From Paulownia fortunei (lineage: Eukaryota > Streptophyta > Magnoliopsida > Lamiales > Paulowniaceae), in the NCBI GenBank assembly GCA_019321725.1, contig JAGSPU010001671.1, positions 1,302,001-1,366,000 on the forward strand: a stretch of DNA of 64,000 nt, given 5' to 3'. This document shows positions 1 through 12,368 of this stretch, in pieces; within the stretch, counting starts at the first letter, position 1; every line of letters starts with the position of its first letter. Made by a program: the position numbers and the translations under genes. The notes under the pieces are model-generated. The model did not search any database. It was given only the letters and a program-made list of their open reading frames with translations, and had not been told where the DNA came from.

Positions 1-91
1 TTTGGGGAAATTTGAAATGTGGGAGAGGGGCCCTAACGTGCGCCGATGTACTCATTTGCCAGCCAACTTCCGCCACTCCTGCTGTCGTCAT
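1..91 (-). CDS. Possible 5' end of a gene running off the left edge (uncertain)
   Basis: Reading the minus strand from an ATG at 91-89, an open frame of about 30 codons continues to the window edge. This stretch is clearly richer in G and C than the AT-rich spacer that follows. I recognise no domain and no splice site confirms it. It could equally be a leader or promoter of a gene outside the window. Low confidence. Confidence 0.2.
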   Translation of the reverse strand, partial: MTTAGVAEVGWQMSTSAHVRAPLPHFKFPQ

Positions 92-2100
92 CTGGTGGTT
101 ACAATGGTGGTTGTTCTCCTTTTTGTTTTTATTTTTCTTTTGGGAAAAAATACACTATTTCAATCTCTTATGATTCAAACTTTTTGAGTGTGATTAGATG
201 GCACATTCATTCCTAAAATTTGATTTTTAGATTAAAAAAATGAGAGAAAAGTAATTTAAAATAAATAAAGGGTGAAATTAGATATGTGCTTCGAATATTT
301 ATTTTTTTAAGTGTAATTATGATATTTAATGTGATATATTTTTTTATTGGCCTTTGAAATAATTGTTGTTTTATAGTTAGTAGTTTGTAGAGATTTTTCA
401 CGGACATGTATTGTTATATTTGGTGGACCTTCATGTTTGTTAGACATGTAGATACACATATATACATTTTAAAAATATATTTTTTGTATTGTGTACAATA
501 AGTAATATATATACATATGTTCATTGGTCTATATTTAAAATATACATACAAATATATATGTAATTATTTCAAAATGGGCTCTGTCATTGTCAATTTTATC
601 TAATTAATATAATATTATTTATAAAGAATATCATTCCGGACCTATTTCTATAAATCATCATAATAAATTATTATTTTAAACTAAATATTCAAGATAGACC
701 CACCATGATTAATTTTATTTAATTAATATATTATTTTAAACAATTTATGTATCATCCTAAAAATTTCATTTTATTATTATATTTCATAAAAAAATATAAA
801 AAATATATTAAAATAAATATATTATCATTCTACACCTTTAAATATTTTCACTATAATTCACATATTCCACACGAATTTAATAAAAAAGATGAGAATTCGT
901 CTAAAAAAAAATAGAAAATGAGATTCCTCAACACAAACAATTAGATTGGCTAAAGTGATTTGTTAATTAGATTGGCTACTGTGCGGCGGCTGCATAGTCC
1001 ATAGCACCACTTGTATCAAAGTAAATTTCTCAACAATTGATTCTTGGTTGAACCAATAATGTATCACCATCTTCAATTGATAACTCTTTATACTGTTCAA
1101 AATTTTTTTACACTTCTTAGTATGATTGAAATATACAAGCGCATAATCGGCTTTGGATGAAATATTGTCTGATACTTTCTTGCTTCAGAACAAGAGGCAA
1201 GAAGATGTAAAATCCCAATTAGAATTGGTTAAAAGTATGAAAAGAAATACGAAATTTCAAATAATAATTTTTTGTTGAAAAAATATATTAAACTTTACAA
1301 TTTCAACTTAATGAAAACTTAGAAAGTTATTTATAAAAGAACATTTTAATCCATGGTCTATAAAGTTGGGGAAATAAATAGGACATTTCAACTAATAAAT
1401 TTGTGCACACATTATTTCGCATATGATACTAGAATTGATAACGTGAAATATTTTTGATGCAGTGTATTATCTGAAATTGAGAGGTGAACAATTCATTGGA
1501 ATTAATCATTCTTAATCAATATGAACAATCGCTAGATGTTTGAGAAAACTTTTCTTACTTAATTAAATCGAACACTGATTTAAAAAGAAAAACAGTTATT
1601 GAATAAATTAAAATATACAAATAAATTGCATACTTTATAAATGAGGATGTTGATTGTTTATACCTATTTTTAGGAGGGACATGGGGGATCTTTGATATAA
1701 TTTGGGTGTTGTGGATTTGTATTCCTTGTTAGATTAGTATTTAAGATTATTGGATCGCGTGAGCTCTTATATAACTTGGATCGTTAAGTTAGAATCGAAC
1801 TACGCTTGAGTCTATTTTAAAATATGATAATTAATTTTTTAAAGAGTAATTTTTTATAATAATATATTTTTTTTAAATAATTTAATTATGACAACCATAG
1901 GAAATCTTTTTAACAAACAAAACTTAAAGCAAAAAAGAATTAGGAAACTCAAGAGGAAAGGAATGGAAAACGTAAAAAAGGAAAGTACAATTTCAATACC
2001 AAGCCCAATCCAACACAATAAGGAAACGAAATTATGAAAAGGGCAGCGGGTTACGGTGCCGCCCCGTGACCCGACCCAGTTCAAGAACAGCAGGCAAAAC
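92..2100. other. AT-rich intergenic spacer
   Basis: About 2 kb of very AT-rich DNA with no convincing coding frame on either strand. A weak tandem similarity is visible: the stretch near 582-630 resembles the stretch near 701-750 (both contain a TCTAATTAATATA-like or TTTAATTAATATA-like core followed by TTATTTTA-like sequence), about 118 bases apart. The last 100 bases before the next gene become less AT-rich and probably hold its promoter and leader. Confidence 0.6.
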
Positions 2101-2183
2101 CAAGACCCAGAACTCTTCTTGTCAAGAAAATTGGGGGGACTCAGATAAATAGCAAAAGGGATCAGGGATTGCTTTATTCGGTG

Positions 2184-4836
2184 ATGACAGTTGATTCTTC
2201 ACCAGCTTGGAAGCGCAGAAGATTCATCGCTGTTTCGCCAATGGACTCCGAATCAGCTAAGGTAAAAGTTTTTTAGATTTACTCTGCTTTCTGAAGCCTT
2301 GGCTGTATTTTCTGATTTGTGTTCACGATTCTTCAATTTCTTTGTTTTTTACCACGTGGTCTTATTTTTTCTTGAATTATTGGCTAATTTTAATTTCTTG
2401 TTGCAAATTATGGGTTGCCTGTGTATGCTTTGCTAATATGTCTGCTTGTAAAGAAGTGTTAAGCAACTTCTTTTGTGGTAAGTGAAGAACTTGATTATCA
2501 TTAAAAGTTAATGGTGAAGAATAAAGATCACTTTTTTCTGCTTAATACGGTGAATACAATTTCTTGAATTTTAATATCTTAGTTTTTGGTTGCCTGGCTT
2601 TGGATCTTGGTCGATAGTATGTCAAAGTTGAGTATAGTTTTTCTTTTTGCTCTTTTAATTTGCCCATTCAAGGTTTATGATCAGTGGTTAAGGATTTTAA
2701 TGAATTGGCTTTAGAGGTTTGCATCATGAAGAACTTGAGTGTATGCTGCCAAGAATTAGCTAACCTTGCTTTTGGGTATCCTGACTTATACAATCTGTTA
2801 AGCTAGTGTTTCAGAAAAATTGGAAGAAACAAATGGTATCGTGGTCTTACCATTAGACACGTTGTCATCATGTTCTCTTTATCTTTTATCTTTGAGCTGT
2901 TTGAATATTGAACTTCTTGGATCTTTTTTGTAATGTCTCGCTCTATCAAAGCAGTTGCAGCAAAGTCTATATAATTATTACACAAGCATGTTATTTCTTA
3001 GAGAGCATAGCTTTTGGATAATGGTGTAAAATATTGTTTTCTAGAATACTGCAATGCTTGGATTTTATTTTTAGTATTTACGTAATAATTTGGAAGAGTA
3101 ACTTAATAATCTTTTGACAGAAAGGACCCTAAAAGGTGTATAAAAATATTGGAATCATTAACAGATGCATGCCTTTTTCTGGCAAGCCAGTTATTTTGTT
3201 CTGGCCCTTCTACTCTGAGAAATTTTGAATTTTTAAATATCTAGAGCAGACTGAGCAGTTTCTTCATGTGGTAGCTTTTTGCTATTAACCAACATTGTTT
3301 TGTAGAGTACTCTAGGTTTTGATCTGAAGCTTCATATTGTATTGCTGCTCAGCTTAGTCTTCTGGAATTAAGTTGTTTCTTCTTTGGGTATTAGGCAAGG
3401 CTTGCGGCTGCCAGAGAAAAATATGGACGCGAAATCCGAGTGTTTGAAACATCTGTAGTTTCTGCAACCCCTAGCAATGTTTCTGGTGTTGGTAAGTCCA
3501 TATTATTTTTATGCTATTTCCTCATGATTGTTAACTGATGATATGTTCAACGGTTTCACTTTTAACATGTTCAGAGGAGACGGATGACTTTTATGAGTTT
3601 ACAGCAGAGGACTACTACCGGCTTTTAGCAACTAAAAAAGAAGGTAATTCATGTAGAGTTAGTTCCGAAATTTTCAGATTAGTGATGATCCTGAAACCAA
3701 TCCCAGATTGATCTTTCTATTTGTACAGATAATTAGGTATTTGTAGATTAATGAATTTAAAAGTCTTTAACATTTTTACATCGCGGAACCATGTGCAGAT
3801 AAATATTTGAAGACGAAAAAATTACGGGATGCAGAAGAGGCTGCTCGCAGGTCAAGGATGACAAAGGTGTTAATTTGGCTCTTTTGTGGCAATTTCTTTG
3901 AATTTTAAGAATCTATTTCTCGTTGATTTGATCTTTCTGGGTAATAAGTTATTAATCGTCAATCAATTATTTCATTCTCTTCGAGCAGGCAGTGATCAGA
4001 GTACGTTTTCCTGATAATCTTACACTAGAGGTCTCATTTCATCCATCTGAGACAATTCAAAGCTTAGTTGATCTTCTGAATAAAGTGGTTGCTCACCCAG
4101 AATTGCCATTCTATCTATGTGAGGATGCAATACTGCATGTTTTTCTTTCTTAGCACAATCCCCTTTTATCTTGCCTGAAGATGCTATTCTAGTGGGTAAG
4201 CTGCAGAGAGTAATCTTATTTGCTTGTATTTCAGATACTACACCTCCAAAAAAGCAAATAAAGATATGTCTCAGGATTTTTATTCTGCTGGCTTCGTACC
4301 TGGTGCAATTGTGTACTTCACATATGATGTGCCAAAAGGTAATGCATTTTCTGCTTATGGAGGTCTTTCACTGACTTGCCTCTAACATCCTACTTCCTGG
4401 CTGCTGCAATGATCCCAATAAGTCTATTAACCTACTAGGTTGTGTTGGTAAAAGAGATTTTAAGTTTTGTCAAAAGTTGGTCGCGAGACTGTCTACATAA
4501 ATTTGTTTTTTGCTACAAGGAAATCCCCACCACACCCCTTTTGTCACCTTTGTTGAACAATTCTTTTGCACATCTTCATTTAAGCATCATTCTTTATCAA
4601 CCACCAGTGCCTGTATTTTGACTCTCTTAAGTTCCTTCAGGTGATGATGGTGCTGCATTTGCCGGTCCCTTCCTTCAGGAGGAGGTCATGTCTTTGCAAA
4701 GTTTGGAATTCGTGGCTCAACAGGAAGAGCCTGCCCCCCAGCCCACACCAGAACTGGCGATAACCAGCCCTCTGTAGTTCCTGAGCAAAAGCCCAGTGAC
4801 AAAAAGAAGATCAAGCCAAAGTGGTTGAAAATGTGA
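2184..4836 (+). CDS. PUX1: PUX1-like plant UBX-domain protein (two single-base frame breaks)
   Basis: UBX proteins bind the AAA ATPase CDC48/p97; in Arabidopsis PUX1 promotes disassembly of CDC48 hexamers. Seven exons can be placed with GT-AG borders: 2184-2261, 3395-3491, 3575-3643, 3799-3866, 3989-4118, 4235-4338, 4641-4836, about 247 residues when the frame is followed, close to Arabidopsis PUX1 (about 250). Visible landmarks are an acidic DDFYEFTAEDYYRLLATKKE stretch, the UBX beta-grasp core starting AVIRVRFPDNLTLEVSFHPS, the segment LPFYLYTTPPKKQIK, FYSAGFVPGAIVYF, and the family-typical tail KPKWLKM. The frame breaks twice, each by one missing base: near 4261-4264, between QIK and DMSQDF, and in or near the C run at 4734-4739, after which the conserved tail reads in another frame. 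Both breaks sit in conserved sequence, so assembly error is plausible; otherwise the gene is a recent pseudogene. The start was chosen because it aligns with the family N-terminus; a second Met lies at codon 20. Confidence 0.88.
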
Positions 4837-6640
4837 ACAATATGGACATCATGTGATTAAACTCTGTTTGTCTTCCATGTCTATGGTTGTTCTCTGGCTT
4901 GTTATGGCGGGTTACCTAAGCATGTAACTTTGGCCATCTTTAGGTTTGTGGATGATCACTCAAAAGATGGCTGATAATCTATTCTGCTGAAACCAAATGT
5001 TACCAGAAAAATTACTGTGAATATTTTTATGTTGTTTAATGTTAATCCACAAATTGTCATCCACTTTGTGTGGCCTTGATGATTGGAAATCTCTACTGCA
5101 ATCTTATGTTGTTTACATATTCGACTTGTACATTATTTGGTCAATATTTGATTATCTTTGTGGAAGTAGTAGGGGCATTAATAAGTTTCCCTTCGTTTTT
5201 TCTTCTGGGTATAATGATATTTTCAAGAATTCTCATGGGAATCAACAATAAAGCATTGGTCCCAACTTAACTTGCGTTTCTCTCGTGCTGGCAAAATTCA
5301 TTAGACATAAGTATTCAGCTATAAAATAAGAACTTTGCTTAGTGCCTTATTCATGCTATGTTTTGATCTCAAATGGTTGGGAAGAATTACAAAGTTACGA
5401 ACCTCAATCTCATATTTATAGATTGTTAGTCTATTTAAATTGTAGTTTCTTCGATACAAAATTATTGTATTTATTTTTTCTTTCAAAAAATAAAAAAAAA
5501 AAAATGAAAAATTGTTGCTTCATATCCTAATCAAACATAGAATTTGGCTTATTCTTTGAAAAGAAAACAAAATAGACGTATTAATTAATGAATGATCTCA
5601 TCATCATAAAAATAACTTATTTTACCTTTTTCTTCGAACTTAAATAATTGAATTTTTTTTCTTTTAACTTTGAAGTACTCTTTAAATACCGAACCACATT
5701 TAAATCTCGTAAAACAAAAAATACATGCCAAATCAATCTGTACTAAACTATGTCTACTCCTATAGGGATTAGAATCACGTGGTACATAATTAAACACACG
5801 ATCAAATATTAAAATATTAGTTATGCCTTTTGAATGAATATTCTTAAAAAAGTATATTGTAAATTAGATATCCGTGAACCTAATTAGTTAAATATAAGGT
5901 GAAAAATAAATACTGTACAAATATATTATAATTTTATAAAAAGTTATAATAAAAGAATCAACTTAAAATATCAAAACTCATAATATAAGAATTTATAGAC
6001 CTACCAATAAAATCCAAACGAAAAATAATAAGTTGAAAAAAATATAATTTATATTGACATTATATTTATATATATCGTGCTTGCACAATTTTTAACTATG
6101 CAAAACTTATTTGTGTGTGGCATACAGAATTATGTAATAATAATTAATAACTTTACAAATTATCAATATTTTTTTTTAATTACAATGATACTCAAACAAA
6201 ATTATAAATAATTTTATTTTAATTTTAATATTTACTATAAATATCTGCCATGTATAATACGAAATAGATACAATATATACATATATATCAAATGCCTCTT
6301 TTTAAAAAGATAAAATACCTCTTTCGAAAAATAGAAATAGTTTTGCACTGAACTCAAAAAATGTGTATGAAAAGTAAAAAGAAATGTCAATTATTCCTGC
6401 ATGTGTAATTATTAGCAATGTGAGAGATACCTCCAAGTTACAAATGGACTAGGACACCACCAACCCTAAGAAAACAACGGATTCTGTCGTGTTTGTTACG
6501 GCGGCTGATGAATTTTTACGGCGGCTGAATTGATGCTGCCACCATTCTACGAGTCAATAATCAGAAGCACTAGTGTTTGGTGAAAGCTGGAAAACTTGAA
6601 ACCAACCCCACCCCCACCCTCCCACACTCACTCTGCTTAA
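4837..6640. other. PUX1 3' flank and AT-rich spacer
   Basis: The first few hundred bases are probably the PUX1 3' untranslated region. After about 5450 the sequence is AT-rich, with A runs (near 5488-5504) and no supported coding frame. Small open frames here overlap one another in different phases and carry no recognisable motif. From about 6480 the composition becomes richer in C and G, leading into the transcribed leader of the next gene. Confidence 0.6.
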
Positions 6641-7310
6641 TAAATATCTGAAAATTGCTTCACCAACCCACATACTCTCTCGCAATCGCAAGTCAATTTC
6701 CACAACTCTGCCAAAAGATCGTATCCAAAATCAAAGGTGCTTTTCGCTCTTTCTTTTACTTCTGCTACGTGTGACATTACGTCATATAATACTCCGCTTT
6801 TATCAAGATTTTCTTTTACTTCTTTCAGTTTAGTTCTGCTTCTTTTCATTTTCTGTCACCTAACTGTTGCCTGTTGGTTGTGACCTTAAATATATATACA
6901 TATATATACAGAAAAAAAGAAAAAGAAAAAAGTAAAATAAAAGGAGAAGAAGAACCGCTGCTGTTTTTGTTAGGTGAAACTGCACATACTGAGTTGGTTG
7001 ATCACGATTCTTTTTCATTTTTTTGGGTTAAACTTTCATTTGTTCTGATTCTTGTTTGGATCTATTACTTGTCTTGGATCAAACAATTGGTTAGCTTTTT
7101 GCATCATAGTATTGGTCGGCGATTCAGTAAATCATAGTTTAGAAGAAAGTTTTATGTTTTCGAATTACTTATTATCGAAACTTTGTGATTGATTCTCTTG
7201 TGAAGCAGTTCATTATGAGGATTTGATTATTGAAAAGATCAACTTGCTATTTGCTGTGCAGATCAGGAGATTTTATCAAGCATTTGTTTTAGCTCCTGTG
7301 AATTGGGAGA

Positions 7311-10300
7311 ATGGCAGCGTCTGGTGAATGGCACTGTGAAAAAAGACCCTTTTCTAAGAATGAGTCTTTTGCAAGAGACAATGAGAGTGTGCCTGAAACT
7401 GGGTGCCTTTCTATCATTGTTCTTGGTGCTTCCGGTGATCTTGCTAAAAAAAAGACCTTTCCTGCACTTTTTAACCTTTATCAACAGGTTAATCCCAATC
7501 TTGGTCTTGCTTTTAATATTCTCATGAATGTTGTTATTTGTTACATGGTTCGTTCATTGCCTTTAGACTGAAATTATGCCTTAAATTTGTGAGTGGCCAT
7601 CATCTGTTATTCTTTATATCAACAGAAGATGATATTCTCATATTAGATTGTGTATTCAAAATGTACTAGTATTTAATTAGACGTTTTTCTTTATTATTTT
7701 TCGTGGAAGCCAATATAAGGTGTCTTTTAAAAGCAAACTTATCTCTTACTGTTATTTTGGGCTTATCTGGAATATTCAGGGGTTTTTGCAATTGAACGAA
7801 GTTCACATTTTTGGCTATTCAAGGACCAAGCTATCTGATGATGAATTGAGAAATCGAATTCGAGGGTATGATTTCCTTATCTTTATGATTGAGTAGATGG
7901 CGAAAGTTGTTTTGCACATTTATTTTTGTTGACATACTTCCAGAAGCACTTTGGCCTTTGTATTTGGCAAGTCTGAAGCTGAAGATACTGGAGAATCCTG
8001 CCCTCGTCTTCAGTAGTAAAATTTTGCACAACATTCTTCTTTGTAACATATTTTCTTTGTTGTTTTCCTGGATTTAAATCTCTCTGCAGCTAACTCCTTT
8101 GGTGACTTTTTGGATCTACTGACTGTATAATTACTTCTTGTAGGTATCTTCCCCAGGGCAAAGAAGTCACAGATGATGTTTCAGACTTTCTGCAGTTGGT
8201 TAGTTATTGCTGATTGCCTATATTTCCTCATTCATAACCTTAAAGGATGATGTATGCTTACCATAGGCGAATCTTTCTTCGATAATGTAGATTAAATACG
8301 TGAGTGGCTCTTATGATGCTCCGGAAGGGTTTCAAGAATTAGATAAGGCAATATCTGAGCACGAAATATCGAAAAACAGTACAGAAGGATCATCCCGGAG
8401 GCTTTTCTACCTTGCACTTCCGCCATCGGTATATCCACAAGTCTGCAAAATGATCAAGAGTTTTTGCATGAATAAATGTATGTATTTTCAAAAGTACTTT
8501 CATGTCGTTCACTCACAATGCATTTCCTTTCTCCATAGATGGTCTTCGGTTGTGTGAGGCTGTCTTCATCATCAGGCCTATTTTTGGGCCCCAGAAGACA
8601 GTAATGGTGTCAAACTATTATTTCAATCGTTAGTTTATATATGGTAATATCTTGCGAGATGTTCAGTTTGCTATTTCAGTGCACACTACTCATTTATTTT
8701 GTTACAGAGAGTGGAGAAAGAAGGATGCTAATGCAAATTCAACCAGTGTTATTTGTTTACCAGAATAATATTGAGCTTTTGCAATTTGCTCAAACCAGCC
8801 AAACCTCCTCGATAAACTGATTGAACCAAAAAATTAAGCATAGATGATGTAGACTGTGTAAACCTTGCTTAACAATCTTGATATAATGCTGCTTTTGTGT
8901 TGCAATTTTAGTTCTTACAGCATTGTCTTTATTGTAAAAGACATTTTGAAAACCCTTTACCTCCAAAGAAAGATTCTTTGTGATCTAGCTGTCTATGATT
9001 CAATATCTTTTTGAATCCTGACAATTTTGCAGACCTGGAATGATGTGTATATTGGTGCTTTGAAATGTGATGCATATGCAACATTAAGTACAAGTTTTTT
9101 GCAGCTGATCTTGGTGGATGGACTCGTATTGTTGTTGAGAAGCCCTTCGGCAAGGATTTGGCTTCAGCTGAGGAACTGAGCTCCCAGATAGGAGAATTAT
9201 TTGATGAACCACAGATTTACCGTATCGATCATTATTTGGGAAAGGAATTGGTGCAGAACTTGGTAATTCTCATTGCCTAAATCGGCTGGTGCTATCTTAC
9301 TCCAGTTAATTGGCACAAACAAGGAAACACATTCATTCCCATGTCTTGAAACATTGCAGTTGGTACTTCGTTTTGCAAATCGCTTCTTTTTACCTCTTTG
9401 GAATCGCGATAACATTGCTAATGTACAGGTCAGTTGTTTGACTTAAATCTTGAGATATTGTTGTATTTTTTCTTTTACTTATGATGATTATGACTTTCAC
9501 TTCTCTTCCCCACAGATTGTGTTTAGAGAAGATTTTGGGACTGAAGGTCGCGGTGGATATTTTGATCAATATGGGTACGATCTGCACGCACTTCTGGGTG
9601 CTTATATTGTGAAACTAAATTGTGCCCTTCAACTGGAAGAATATATCTTTTGTTCGAATATTGCCATATGGCTAGAGAATTTATACATTCTTCTTCCCCT
9701 TTATATTACCATCTGGATATTGATGAACTGTATTTGTTACTTATTTTGGTTTTGTTTACTTTGCAGGATTATCCGTGATATTATTCAAAATCATCTATTG
9801 CAGGTGAGTCTTTCTAATGAAGAATGATAACTGATTGAGTAATAATTATTTAGAAAAATTAACTTTTTTCTATTTGAATTGCCGAAATCAAATGCCCAAG
9901 TACGCTATTTCATTTAATCATTTGCTACTGAAATATAATCTGACCTGATTTTATATCTATGATTTTCATTGGAAACATGCTAAGATGAGTGGATCTTGCT
10001 GGTATAGTATACACACAAAATTCCTACTTTTATGTTAATTAACATTTGATTTTAAATAACATCCTTGGGCCCTTTTGCCTGCATATTTTGATAGTCATGA
10101 AAACTTTGCAGGTTCTTTGCCTTGTTGCCATGGAGAAGCCTATTTCTCTGAAGCCTGAGCATATTCGAGATGAGAAAGTGAAGGTATATATGAGATTTCA
10201 CGCCTGCAAGAAACTCATTTGGTGATATTTTGTATTCAACTACCATTAGCTTGATTGTCTTGGCCAATGTATGTTGTGTGGAGACTGTTTCTGCCTTTCT

Positions 10301-12368
10301 GTGCAAGGAAGAATTCTCAAGATGCTCATTTGGTTGATGGTTTGATTGGTGATTGGTATTCTTAATTTAAGTTCTTTTCCTTGGATGTTTTTTGTGTATC
10401 TTGTACCTCAATTCAATCAGTCCTGCATATGATTGCAGACTTTCCAGTTTCACTCATGATTTGGTTGGAATTCAGGTTCTTCAATCAGTTGTTCCTATCA
10501 AAGACGAAGAGGTGGTGCTTGGACAATATCAAGGCTATAAGGATGATCCAACAGTTCCAGATAACTCAAACACTCCTACTTTTGCAACAGTAATTCTACG
10601 TTTACACAATGAAAGATGGGAAGGTAGACCAATATATTACAGTTTAGCTATACCATTTATATCTTTGTTTGTTCTTCTTTCCCTTGAGGGAGGACAGTCC
10701 TCAATTCAATGGAAGAAAGTAATTTAATTAAGTTAGAATTACATTGTATCTAATCTAGTGTGTTCTAAAATGACTATGAATTACTGTAGGTGTGCCCTTT
10801 ATTCTCAAGGCAGGAAAAGCTTTAAATTCGAGAAAAGCAGAAATACGGGTTCAATTCAAGGATGTTCCTGGTGATATATTCAAAAGTATGTGTATAACTT
10901 TTATATTGTGAAATAGAGCTTCACTATTGATTGCATTAACTGGCGCTTATGTTGCAAGTTTGAGTACAGATTTAACTTGTAAACTTAAGTTACTACATTG
11001 AATGAAACAATTTGTTAACATGACTTGCAGATGAGTGCAGTAAATCTGTGGCAATTCTTTTTGGAATTAGGCCTTTCCAAGATTCCGAACATGTTATTAC
11101 AATTGAGAAGTTAATGCTTCTCCAGATTCCAGATTCTTGAAGTACAGCATGTAGTTGTAAAGAAATACTTGAAATTAATATTCATGTCCTCTTGAAGTAG
11201 AGCATGTAGTTGAAGAGAAATACTTGAAATTAATATGCATGTCCTCTTGATGGAACGAACTGTTTGTTTATTTCTATACAATTATGGAATTTTGGTTGGT
11301 GATTATTATAACTTCTGTGAGGAAAAAAGGGGCAATGGTAATGTTCACAGTTTAGCCAAAAAATAACCAACCCGGTCGTTGACTAAGGTAGCCTGAGGAT
11401 TATGGGCTAATTAAGCTGTTATTTTTCAATCAGATTAAGATATGTACAGATTTTTTATATTTAACTTATCAATTCGATCAGCAGGAGCATTCTTTCAACT
11501 CAGATGGACTTAATGAAAGTTTATTTTTCTAGGTCAAAAGCAAGGAAGGAATGAATTTGTGATTCGTCTGCAACCTTCAGAGGCCATATACATGAAGCTA
11601 ACGGTGAGTGCAACTCAGTAGTGTTGCTTTCCTGGACCTCCTAGATATTCTGGTCATGGCATAATTTTGGTGGCGTTGTGATGATTCTCATTGAGTCACA
11701 TGGTGTTTTTTTTCGTTGCTTAGTTGGTTTCTTTCCTCTCATGCAGGTCAAGCAGCCTGGGTTGGAAATGTCAACAGTTCAAAGTGAACTAGACTTGTCA
11801 TACAGGCAACGCTACCAAGGGCTTGTCATTCCTGAGGCTTATGAACGACTAATTCTTGACACGTATGATTATCCGATCTTATAAACACGTGATTTTTATG
11901 TTTCTGTGATTCACCATAACTGCTGCCTTTGTTATCATGTTATCAGCAGTACAAGTGTTAATAGAAACAAACTAATATCTCCATTCACATTGGATAAAGA
12001 TGACGTCTTCTGGAAATAAAATGGATAACCTGTTTTCATTTGATAATAACTAGATTCATTTTCTTGTCTGCAGAATTAAAGGTGATCAGCAGCATTTTGT
12101 CCGCAGAGATGAGTTGAAGGTAAACTAGATAGTTCTCACAGCACATGTCTTAGATTGTCCAGATAAGCATATTGAGGATTTCTACTTTGTCAATCTTCAG
12201 GCTGCCTGGGAGATTTTCACTCCCCTTCTGCACCGAATAGATCAGGGAGAATTTAAGTCACTTCCGTACAAACCTGGGAGCAGAGGCCCTGCAGAAGCGG
12301 ACCAACTGTTAGAAAGGGCAGGTTATGTGCAAACACATGGGTACATATGGATCCCCCCAACCTTGTAA
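7311..12368 (+). CDS. G6PD: Glucose-6-phosphate 1-dehydrogenase, cytosolic isoform
   Basis: This enzyme oxidises glucose 6-phosphate to 6-phosphogluconolactone and makes NADPH, the first step of the oxidative pentose phosphate pathway. Fifteen exons join in frame: 7311-7487, 7780-7865, 8144-8198, 8291-8477, 9105-9262, 9360-9428, 9516-9574, 9767-9803, 10112-10183, 10476-10623, 10790-10885, 11533-11603, 11747-11862, 12074-12119, 12201-12368. They give 514 residues, the normal size of plant cytosolic forms. Visible are the nucleotide-binding [10 protein letters not shown] (about residues 39-48) and the substrate-site signature RIDHYLGKE (about 208-216). There is no plastid transit peptide before the dehydrogenase core, which argues for the cytosolic class. 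No frame breaks were found. A leader intron probably ends at the AG at 7261-7262, just before the start. Intron 11 carries a possible alternative terminal exon and a 55-base tandem duplication, listed separately. Confidence 0.95.
11031..11140 (+). other. Candidate alternative terminal exon inside G6PDH intron 11
   Basis: A good acceptor (ACTTGCAG ending at 11030) is followed by sequence that stays open in the phase of exon 11 for 36 codons and stops at TGA 11138-11140. Use of this acceptor would replace the normal C-terminal 130 or so residues with an unrelated tail beginning [12 protein letters not shown]. The standard splice to 11533 restores the conserved [13 protein letters not shown], so the main product does not need it. 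It may be chance; transcript data would decide. Confidence 0.3.
11136..11245 (+). repeat. 55-base tandem duplication in G6PDH intron 11
   Basis: Two adjacent 55-base units, 11136-11190 and 11191-11245, both beginning CTTGAAGTA and ending CATGTCCT. They differ at only a few positions. The first unit begins inside the possible alternative exon and contains its stop codon. Confidence 0.92.
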
